Source of the DNA: Crenothrix sp. D3
GTDB lineage: Bacteria; Pseudomonadota; Gammaproteobacteria; Methylococcales; Methylomonadaceae
Direction: 5' to 3'
Assembly: GCA_002134785.1 (NCBI GenBank)
Contig: MBQZ01000014.1
Coordinates: forward strand, 1-64,000
Length of the DNA stretch: 64,000 bases
Positions 1 to 7,077 of the stretch are shown in pieces. The notes beneath the pieces are model-generated. The model made no database searches, had not been told where the DNA came from, and saw only the letters and a program-made list of their open reading frames with translations. Position numbers and translations under genes: made by a program. Position 1 is the first letter of the stretch. The number at the start of each line of letters is the position of its first letter.

Positions 1-328
1 CCATTCGCTGACTATCACTGGCACATAAACCCAGCTCTTGGGCGATTTGGGCGTTCGACACATTCAAACCAAGAAGGTACAAATAACTTATCCATACCGT
101 AATCGATTGATGACGACCTGAGAAAATTGTTCCTGTCAAATCATCAAATCGCTTCGTACATTTTTTGCACTGATAGCGTTGACACCCTGAATGGCGGTCA
201 TTTTTACCCCGTTTGCGGATTTTATTTGAGCTACAAAATGGGCAGCTGTATCCACTTTTCCAACGTAACTTCCTGATGACACTGTAAGCTTTGCTCTCAT
301 CTATTAACTCTTGAAGACGTAGGATCAT
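1..328 (-). pseudogene. IS1595-family transposase, N-terminal part (cut by window edge)
   Basis: An open frame begins with ATG at 328 on the minus strand and runs without a stop past base 1. The translated start has two CxxC pairs typical of a zinc ribbon (CPFC near residues 29-32, CKKC near 59-62), followed by a helical DNA-binding stretch (SNAQIAQELG). This is the N-terminal arrangement of IS1595/ISXO2-like transposases. Only about 109 codons are visible, so whether the element is intact cannot be judged. An IS5 remnant lies immediately upstream of its start codon, which probably separates it from its own promoter and terminal repeat. Confidence 0.72.
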
Positions 329-347
329 GGGAAAAATGCAGATTTTA

Positions 348-1066
348 TCATGTCCTCAAAACACGATATGAGCTTAGATTTATCATGGCGATATGAATAA
401 AGGCGACGCTGGAATCAGTGAGAACCTCGTAGTCTTTACTCAATCGACGATAGCGATAAAGCCAAGCGAAAGTTCGTTCCACCACCCAGCGGCGGGGTAG
501 CAAGTGAAAGCCTTTGATGTTATCTGGACGTAAAACGGCTTGTACAACAATGTGGAAACGTTGTGCGACTCACGCTGCCAGTTTTGGTCCACGATAACCC
601 GCATCAACCCAAATACGGCGACAATCTTACAACTTCCTGAAGATAAGCTTTGCGCCATCACGCTCTTGAACCGACACTTCCGTGACCACAACGACCCTAA
701 TCAATCCCAGTGTATCAAGCAGAATATGACGTTTGCGTCCTTGGATTTGCTTAGCCGCATTGAAGCCCTTTTCACCTGCTTTTTGCCGCACCCATGCTCG
801 CAAGGTGTCATGAATTCGTTGCCACAGCCCCTCTTTTGTTCACTTTCGATAATACCCATAGACCGTTTGCCATCATGCGGTAGTAATCGCCATGCACAGC
901 CACTGCGGACTATGTACAATATCGCATTAATCAGTTTCCTTAAATCTATTGTCCTTGGGCGACCATTCGGCAGTCCCTCTGGCAATAATGCTCTAATGAT
1001 TTCCCATCTTTTATCGTGTAAATCGGTTGGATAACGTTTAACTTTTTGGCTTCGCTTCTTTTTCAT
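348..1066 (-). pseudogene. IS5-family transposase, degenerate
   Basis: Start at 1066 ([15 protein letters not shown]) and an N-terminal DUF4096-like region ([10 protein letters not shown]), then a frame change near 880. Reading through the shifted frame gives the rest of an IS5-type transposase: [13 protein letters not shown], the second catalytic Asp in WVDAGYRG, and the C-terminal Glu motif [10 protein letters not shown] followed by RRLSKDYE, ending at 348. Besides the frameshift I read in-frame stops before TKEGLW, after LIFRKL and after GPKLAA. The copy is therefore dead. An 11-bp direct repeat GGGAAAAATGC lies on both sides (329-339, 1069-1079). Confidence 0.85.
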
Positions 1067-1100
1067 CGGGGAAAAATGCGTAGTTTCCTACATCTTTGAC

Positions 1101-1338
1101 ACTTTTAAAACACGCACTAAGCGCGGCAATCGCTATATTCGTACCATGCTGATACACGGCGCACGGATCGGTACTGAAAACCTGTAGTGGCAAGACCGAT
1201 AAACTCAATATGTGGCTGCAAGCGTTAATCGAGCGGCGCGGTTTTAATAAAGCGACAGTTGCCCTTGCCAACAAAAATGCCCTCATTTTATGGGCGATGG
1301 CGACTAAAAACCAAGGCTATGAAGTACGCGCTGCCTAA
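1101..1338 (+). pseudogene. IS110-family transposase, C-terminal remnant
   Basis: Two overlapping frames read TKRGNRYIRTMLIHGAR, then, after one extra base near 1166, SVLKTCSGKTDKLNMW and RRGFNKATVALANKNALILW before a TAA at 1338. This is the C-terminal transposase_20 part of IS110 elements, with its RGxxxxRxxLIHGAR and VALANKNA signatures. The DEDD catalytic N-terminal domain is absent because the IS5 remnant lies immediately upstream. Family assignment rests on motif recognition only. Confidence 0.72.
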
Positions 1339-1648
1339 ATAACAACCAGAGAACCCTAACCGAATACACCAAATTGCGAGGGTAAGTGAAACCATAATAA
1401 TGACAACCACAGGTCAGACTGATACTTTTAAAACCCGTTTTACCTAGTGATTCTGTAGAAATCGATAAGATGGTTGAGACAAAAGTAGGCGGATAGATTC
1501 ATCAGGTGTCCTGAGGTAACAAGACCTCTTTATGAGACCGAATAGTTGGCAGCAATCTTGATCTCTGTGATTGACATTTTTATGAAACTAAAACTTGCAA
1601 TAATCGAGGAGTCCATATATGGATAAAACGCAGTAAAAGTAATTTTCA
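1339..1648. other. Gene-free stretch, probable 3' end of the IS110 remnant
   Basis: About 310 bases with no convincing reading frame. IS110 elements carry a long non-coding 3' tail, and this stretch directly follows the transposase remnant, so at least its left part probably belongs to the old element. I could not find inverted ends, as expected for IS110. The right part forms the downstream region of the convergent minus-strand nadM-nudix gene. Confidence 0.4.
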
Positions 1649-2698
1649 TTATTCCCCCAACAAATACCGCACAATAAAATAATGATCTTCAAACATTTTC
1701 TCAGGTTTCATGTCGGCTAAGGGTAGCCAAAAGGCTTTTTCCGCATCCCCCCCGCCTTTTACTTTCGGTAAGTTTTCAGCCGCAGGGAGTTCAATCAAAA
1801 ACGCATGAGTGATGGTGCGACCGCGAGAGGAACGGTGTGGATCATCGAAGGTATGCTGGCGTTTAATACAACCGCGTAACACAGGTTCTGGTATTTTCAG
1901 TTTGGTTTCTTCGCGCAATTCTCGAATACAAGCATCTTGCAAGCGTTCATGTTGACCAATGAACCCACCTGCTAATGCCGCTAAGCCTTTACCAGGCCTT
2001 GCGCGGCGTTTGACTAATAAAATATGCCCCGATTGAATGACTACCGCATCGACAGTGACAAATACAGGCGGATACGGTGCTACTTGCCATTGTTTTTTAT
2101 ACTCTTCGATAAATTCATGTTCGGCTCGAATAGTGTCAAATGCTGTTTGACTAAATTCATTCGCAAAAAATGCTTGTGTGCCTTTAGGCGTTAAGGCATT
2201 AAAAATACTGTCGCTGTGGGTAAAATGTTCGGCGTGGCTAAAATAATCATCACGCAAACCTGTGGCATTCAGACCATTCAGATTATTGACTTCAATGGAT
2301 TCCCATTGTGGAAACATTTTTAAATAAAACGAACTGTGATCTTTTGAATGCCCAATTAAGGCAATGCGTGGTGTGTTATGTGGCATGGTATTTAACGCTT
2401 GTACCACGCCATTGACAATAATCTGTACCGACTGCATCCAAATCACGTCGTTATATGGTGAATCCATGAGTGGCAACACGGTGATTCTGTCCGCATCTTC
2501 TTTAGGAAACGAATTGATAATCATCGTCTTACGTTCATTAAATGACCAAGGATTGCGATGCGAGACGGGTAAATGAGCCGAGCCACACAACACGATGATT
2601 TTTTCAGCCCGTTGTAAGCCTTGGCTGATGATGTGGTGATGACCGTTGTGATACGGTTGAAAGCGACCAATAAAGACCGCGAAGTGATAATTTTTCAT
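1649..2698 (-). CDS. nadM: Bifunctional nicotinamide-nucleotide adenylyltransferase / Nudix hydrolase
   Basis: 349 residues with two enzymes in one chain. The N-terminal half is a NadM-type nucleotidyltransferase: GRFQPYHNGH carries the HxGH motif (17-20), and SFNERK (52-57) is the second nucleotide-binding segment. It would make NAD from NMN and ATP in the cytoplasm. The C-terminal half (from about 210) is a Nudix hydrolase with a complete box starting at G245 (E251, then RELREE at 259-264). Such fusions are known from cyanobacteria and Francisella, where the Nudix half cleaves ADP-ribose or related nucleotides. It stands alone, downstream of IS debris, with a palindromic repeat upstream. 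Which Nudix substrate is used cannot be read from sequence. Confidence 0.93.
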   Translation of the reverse strand: MKNYHFAVFIGRFQPYHNGHHHIISQGLQRAEKIIVLCGSAHLPVSHRNPWSFNERKTMIINSFPKEDADRITVLPLMDSPYNDVIWMQSVQIIVNGVVQALNTMPHNTPRIALIGHSKDHSSFYLKMFPQWESIEVNNLNGLNATGLRDDYFSHAEHFTHSDSIFNALTPKGTQAFFANEFSQTAFDTIRAEHEFIEEYKKQWQVAPYPPVFVTVDAVVIQSGHILLVKRRARPGKGLAALAGGFIGQHERLQDACIRELREETKLKIPEPVLRGCIKRQHTFDDPHRSSRGRTITHAFLIELPAAENLPKVKGGGDAEKAFWLPLADMKPEKMFEDHYFIVRYLLGE

Positions 2699-2828
2699 AG
2701 CAAGGAATCCCCTTGGTTAATGTGAGCCTTGTCTATCAAGGCAGGTTCGTTCTAGTACGATTATGCTGAGTCGTTAAGTGTTTTATTCGTTAGTACCAAG
2801 CCCTCTAGTCCATATAGAGCTAACGCAC

Positions 2829-2940
2829 AATAAAATGATACCGTTCGTGGTGAGCCATTTGACTACGCTCATGAGAGCCTTGTCGAACCACATTCACACT
2901 TCGACAGGCTCCGTGCGAACGGTTTTGTAATCATTTTATT
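2829..2940. repeat. Palindromic dispersed repeat (MITE-like), copy 1
   Basis: The outer arms are AATAAAATGAT and ATCATTTTATT, and inside them ACCGTTCG pairs with CGAACGGT. The interior contains further CTTCGACAGGCTC and TTGTCGAACCAC sequence. A related copy with the same flank (GCTAACGCA) lies at about 62.92-63.03 kb. There is no reading frame inside. It sits in the 330-base gap between nadM and the truncated adhE, in which I see no gene. Confidence 0.7.
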
Positions 2941-3030
2941 AACGAAAAGCTATGGAGGTTAAGTTTTTTGAATACGGACTATACGAAGCTCAACAATCGT
3001 GCGATGAACTTCGTAAGTGTTCAGTGTGTA

Positions 3031-4638
3031 TTAAAAAGCGTCCGTATTACCGTAATAAGCCACCAAATACAGCTGTTTCAAATCATTAATCAATGGGGCG
3101 CGTGGATTTGTGCCTGTGCATTGATCATCAAATGCTTGTTCAGCCATGCGATCAACTGCCGCTAAAAACATTTCTTCAGTGACATTAGGCATGGCTTCTT
3201 TCAGTGTTGCAGGAATATCTACTTCTTTTTTTAAGTCTTCCACTTTTTGAATCAGTAGTTCAATTTTGTCATCGTCACTGAGACCACAACTTAACTGTAA
3301 GTAATCCACTGCACCGATGTAACGTCCTTTCGCACTTGGGTAATGATATTGTGAAAAAGCGGCTTGACGAAACGGTTTATCCGTTGCGTTATAACGAATA
3401 ACGTGGGTAATCATCAAAGCATTTGCTAAGCCGTGTGGCACATGAAAAGTCCCGCCTAATTGATGGGCTAATGAATGACAAATACCTAAAAAAGCATTGG
3501 CAAATGCAGTTCCTGCAATGGTTGCGGCATAATGCACTTTCTCTCTGGCTTTTGGATTAGCCGCGCCTTCATGATAGGCGGCAGGTAAATATTTAAACAA
3601 TAAACGAATCGCTTCTAAGGCATTAGGTGTCGTAAAGTTGCTGGCAAAGGAAGACACTAACGATTCTAACGCGTGAGTCAGTGCGTCGATACCACCATAA
3701 GCCGTCAGACCTTTGGGCATACGCATCACTAACTGTGGATCAATAATCGCTATGCTGGGGGTCAAGGCATAATCGGCTAATGGGTATTTAATGCCTGTGC
3801 GATCATCGGTAACGACTGCAAAAGGTGTGACTTCTGAACCTGTGCCTGAGGTAGTGGGTATAGCAATTAACAAGGCTTTGCTGCCCAAAGTAGGCAATTC
3901 ATAGATACGCTTACGAATATCGGCAAAGCGCGTTGCAAGACCTGAAAATTCAATTTCAGGATGCTCATACATCATCCACATGATTTTTGCTGCATCCATC
4001 GGTGAACCACCGCCAAAAGCAATAATGACATCAGGTTGAAAACTTTGCATTTGTTCCAAACCACGGCGCACGGTACTCAAACTAGGATCTGGCTCAACAT
4101 CATAGAATATCTTAAACGCAATACCCTGTTTTTCCAGCACTTCCCTAATTTCCTGAACCATGCCCAAATCAAACAGCGGTTTATCTGTAACGATGAATGC
4201 TTTACGCAATCCCTTAATGTCTTGCAAGGCGACAGGTAAACAACCTGATTTGAAATAGATTCTTGATGGAATGCGATACCACAGCATATTTTCACGGCGG
4301 TCAGCAACGACTTGAATATTTAATAAATTCATCGGGCCAACATTTTCACTCACCGCACTGCCACCCCAAGTGCCACAGCCTAAGGTTAGCGAAGGGTCTA
4401 AACGGAAGTTGTATAAATCGCCAATCGCCCCTTGTGATGCGGGGGTATTAACCAACACACGACAGACTTTCAGCTCTTCTCTAAATTTAGCAATGTGCTT
4501 TGTGGCGGTTGAATCCGCATAAATCACCGCTGTATGTCCAAGTCCTGCAAATTCTATTAAGCGTTTTTCTTTGTCTAAGCAGCCATTAAAATCGCGCAAA
4601 TTGTGAATAAGTGAACAAAGTTTCGCGCATATCACCAT
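3031..4638 (-). pseudogene. adhE: AdhE C-terminal part: iron-containing alcohol dehydrogenase, N-terminally truncated
   Basis: 535 residues against about 870-890 for bifunctional AdhE. Residues about 20-135 are only the end of the aldehyde dehydrogenase half (GLGHTAVIY, NTPASQGAIGDLYNF, LTLGCGTWGGS); the catalytic-cysteine region is missing. Residues about 137-535 are a complete Fe-ADH domain with GGGSPMDAAK (209-218), TSGTGSEVTPF, and candidate iron ligands D318, H322, H388 and H402. It could still reduce acetaldehyde to ethanol if expressed, but could not convert acetyl-CoA. The first 20 residues look unlike AdhE and may be junction sequence. I list it as a truncated gene; it may be a functional remnant. 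Confidence 0.78.
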
Positions 4639-4748
4639 CGAGTTCGTCTAACTTTAGTTATTTATGGCATTTTTATTGCCTTTAAAAATACGGCGTGTCA
4701 TTCTCGCCACAAGCCAATATATGTTATTTACCTCAATCTCTCGCACTG

Positions 4749-4785
4749 GGCATTTCCGACAATTTCACAGTTTGTCGGAAATGCC
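4749..4785. repeat. Stem-loop between adhE remnant and hypothetical gene
   Basis: Perfect 14-base arms GGCATTTCCGACAA (4749-4762) and TTGTCGGAAATGCC (4772-4785) around a 9-base loop, followed on the plus strand by a T-rich run. No plus-strand gene ends here, so it is either a terminator for the minus-strand gene that stops at 4858 (without a clear U-run in that direction) or another dispersed hairpin. Confidence 0.5.
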
Positions 4786-4857
4786 TATTTTTCGTTTTCG
4801 CTTAAGCAGCCTTATTCTGATTAACATGACGGGTATGATGTGAGTGACGCGCTTCGG

Positions 4858-5691
4858 TTACTCTTTGAGCCATATCTCCATCAAATTTGCTGGTAGTTTT
4901 GGGTAGGATGGCTGCAAGTTGGTGATAGTGAATTCTCTACCAGTTTCTTTTTTAAGTACACTCTTAAGCTCATCGGCTTGTGGTCGTTGCGTACCTTTAT
5001 ACATTCGTATCTCGTCTGTCTTGGGTACATTGGCTACTGCTTCTGTGCCATAAGCAGTAGCACCTATTTTTTTGGCAAGAAAGCTTTTTATCTCATCGGC
5101 TGTGTTTTCAGCTGGTTTATCACCAATTTTATATTGAATATAAAATGTGAAATCAGAAAGTTTTGTAGGGGATGTCTCATCAGATTGTTTGTCTGGTGTA
5201 ATACGTTCACGAGCATTGTATGACGTATCTTGTTGTGCTGGTTTTGTTTCATCGAAGTTAGCAGTTTTTTCTGAATCACCTAACTTTTGTGTACACTTTC
5301 TTCCACTTTCATTTACTATTATTTGATTTAATTCTGAATAGTTCTCTTTGACAGCTTCAGCGAAAAATAAGAAATTTCCGCAATTTTTTGGCTCATTGAA
5401 GTCATCCCAGTGATCTGTATAAAGTTTTAAAGCTTCAAATTTGTATTTTGCATTCTGATCCTTTTTATCATTGGTAATCTTGTCCCAAAGTTGATAAGAC
5501 GTAAAGGCGGCAGTCAGCACACCAATGATTGCTGCTATAGTCGTTGCTAGCCCAGCCATTTCCTTAAGAAAGCTTTCCTGTTTAGTAGCTAATCTAATCG
5601 CAAGCTGGAAGTTAGCCCACTCCTTAACATCTTCAAAATTCTCTGGTTTGTTTCTTAGTAGCCTGTTGATTTCATCGTCTTCATGTTCCAT
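4858..5691 (-). CDS. Hypothetical protein with one membrane segment and a LytR_C/SPOR-like C-terminus
   Basis: 277 residues from ATG 5691, which has GAG about eight bases upstream. A longer frame opens at 5826, but its first 45 residues translate a dispersed repeat, so I prefer the internal start. The N-terminus is acidic and helical, with one hydrophobic segment near residues 50-70 (ATTIAAIIGVLTAAF). A polar Lys/Glu/Thr-rich linker follows. The last about 95 residues contain two similar halves (SFLAKKIGATAYGTEAV, then IRMYKGTQRPQADELK, ending LMEIWLKE). That C-terminal layout resembles domains I recall at the ends of caspase-like and TPR proteins, with hydrophobic beta-strand and helix alternation. 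No function can be assigned. It occupies the place where hoxH would be expected after hoxY. Confidence 0.6.
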   Translation of the reverse strand: MEHEDDEINRLLRNKPENFEDVKEWANFQLAIRLATKQESFLKEMAGLATTIAAIIGVLTAAFTSYQLWDKITNDKKDQNAKYKFEALKLYTDHWDDFNEPKNCGNFLFFAEAVKENYSELNQIIVNESGRKCTQKLGDSEKTANFDETKPAQQDTSYNARERITPDKQSDETSPTKLSDFTFYIQYKIGDKPAENTADEIKSFLAKKIGATAYGTEAVANVPKTDEIRMYKGTQRPQADELKSVLKKETGREFTITNLQPSYPKLPANLMEIWLKE

Positions 5692-5768
5692 TTTATTTCT
5701 CACACAATCAGTATCGCAAGTTTGGTTGATAGCGAACCCAACAAAACCCGCGACTATATTGATTTCAA

Positions 5769-5820
5769 GTTGGGTTGCCCAAAAGCGGCAACCCAACCTA
5801 CTTTTTCGTGCCTTTCGTGG
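5769..5820. repeat. Dispersed repeats: hairpin plus CGTGCCTTTCGTGG motif
   Basis: A hairpin with arms GTTGGGTTGCC (5769-5779) and GGCAACCCAAC (5787-5797) is followed by TTTTTCGTGCCTTTCGTGG (5802-5820). The second motif recurs near-identically as an inverted pair at 60970-61089. The segment lies between hoxY and the start of the hypothetical gene and creates a spurious coding extension of that gene. Confidence 0.65.
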
Positions 5821-5840
5821 ATACAACTAAACCCACAGAA

Positions 5841-6380
5841 TTAATCGTAATAGACCAAATCGTAATCTAAACTAGGTTCATGCCCTTCTATTAAATCGGT
5901 TAAAAACTTCCAAAACACATCTGCAGAGGGTGGGCAACCAGGCAATGAATAATCAATTCTCACCACTTCATGAATCGGATGCACTTGATTTAACAATAAC
6001 GGCAATTCAGGATCATTGGGAATTTGTGGGTTTTCTATCCCTATGCAGTTTACATAAGATTCGCGTAAACAGTCTTCAAGAGGGATTGAATTACGCATTG
6101 CAGGCAAACCACCATTAATCGCACAGGCACCCACAGCAACTAAAATTCTACAATTGTTGCGAAATTCGCGTAATACATGAACGTTATCAGCATTACACAC
6201 ACCGCCTTCAATTAAACCAATGTCGCAGGGTGAGCAATTTTTTATATCAGTCAGTGGTGAACGGTCAAATTCGACCAATTCAACCAACTGCATAATGCGT
6301 TCATCAATATCTAAAAACGACATGTGACAACCAAAACACCCAGCCAACGAGGTGGTCGCTAATTTAAGTTTAGCCGCCAT
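5841..6380 (-). CDS. hoxY: NAD-reducing hydrogenase small subunit HoxY
   Basis: 179 residues, the normal size for HoxY. Four cysteines placed for one proximal [4Fe-4S] cluster are visible: CFGC (C15, C18), C86 in GACA and C149 in PGCPP. HoxY carries electrons between the NiFe site of HoxH and the HoxFU diaphorase in the cytoplasm. The start overlaps the end of hoxU by 11 bases, so the genes are translationally coupled. In known operons hoxH follows; here the next gene on the strand is an unrelated hypothetical protein. Confidence 0.93.
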   Translation of the reverse strand: MAAKLKLATTSLAGCFGCHMSFLDIDERIMQLVELVEFDRSPLTDIKNCSPCDIGLIEGGVCNADNVHVLREFRNNCRILVAVGACAINGGLPAMRNSIPLEDCLRESYVNCIGIENPQIPNDPELPLLLNQVHPIHEVVRIDYSLPGCPPSADVFWKFLTDLIEGHEPSLDYDLVYYD

Positions 6381-7077
6381 GACTGCCTCCTAATGTGACT
6401 TCTTCTATATCATGATGATCGTAACGCCGTTGACCAATAGGGGCTTGAAAGGCTTTACCTCTGACTAACAACGCGCCTGTCGGACAAATATTGGCCGCTC
6501 TATCATCAGCCGTTAATTCACTATCAATTAATTTTCCTGATTCGGAATTTACCACCAGATGTTTATTAATGCCGCGCCCCGCAATGGCAAATACGTCTTT
6601 GCCTTCCGCATGACTAGCACGCACACACAGATTACAAAAAATACAACGGTTACGATCCAGTAATATGTCTGGATGGGTAGCATCCACTTCGCGTAATGCG
6701 TAAAACTGCGGATAGTGATTACTCATCATATTCAAATGATAAGCGACTCCTTGCAATTGGCAGTTACCTGTTTTTTCACAGGCGGGGCAAAAATGATTGC
6801 CTTCGACAAACAGCATTTGGGTAAGCCGTTTACGAACCAGATTTAGCTCTTCGGTATTGTTGCTGATTTCTTGCCCTTCAGCGGCACGCGCAGTACAAGC
6901 GGTGATATTCCAACCAGCTTTTAGCGTCACGGTACACTGTCTACAGCTACCGTGCGGAGTAAAGTCAGGGTGATGACATAAATGCGGAATATAAACCCCT
7001 GCTGCCATCGCCGCTTCCATCACAGTTTGCCCCGCTTCAAAAGGTACTATTTGTCCATCTATGGTTATGTGAGCCAT
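6370..7077 (-). CDS. hoxU: NAD-reducing hydrogenase diaphorase subunit HoxU
   Basis: 235 residues, homologous to the N-terminal part of NuoG. It has a plant-type [2Fe-2S] set (C34, C45, C48, C61), the HFCPAC...C cluster region (H95, C97, C100, C106) and a further [4Fe-4S] site CIFCNLC (C145, C148, C151) with C198 in CPTGAL. It wires HoxF to HoxY. Its start codon shares one base with the hoxF stop (7077). All ligands look intact, so the electron path is preserved as far as this window shows. Confidence 0.94.
   Translation of the reverse strand: MAHITIDGQIVPFEAGQTVMEAAMAAGVYIPHLCHHPDFTPHGSCRQCTVTLKAGWNITACTARAAEGQEISNNTEELNLVRKRLTQMLFVEGNHFCPACEKTGNCQLQGVAYHLNMMSNHYPQFYALREVDATHPDILLDRNRCIFCNLCVRASHAEGKDVFAIAGRGINKHLVVNSESGKLIDSELTADDRAANICPTGALLVRGKAFQAPIGQRRYDHHDIEEVTLGGSHGG

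Noticed and set aside
540-1034. Plus-strand reading frame of 164 codons
   Set aside because: Exactly opposite the IS5 transposase, whose motifs are clear on the minus strand; no family likeness on the plus strand.
2968-3165. 65-codon plus-strand frame
   Set aside because: Overlaps the end of the AdhE remnant on the other strand and shows no recognisable sequence.
5692-5826. 45-residue N-terminal extension of the hypothetical protein
   Set aside because: Derives from repeat sequence; a ribosome site precedes the internal ATG at 5691.
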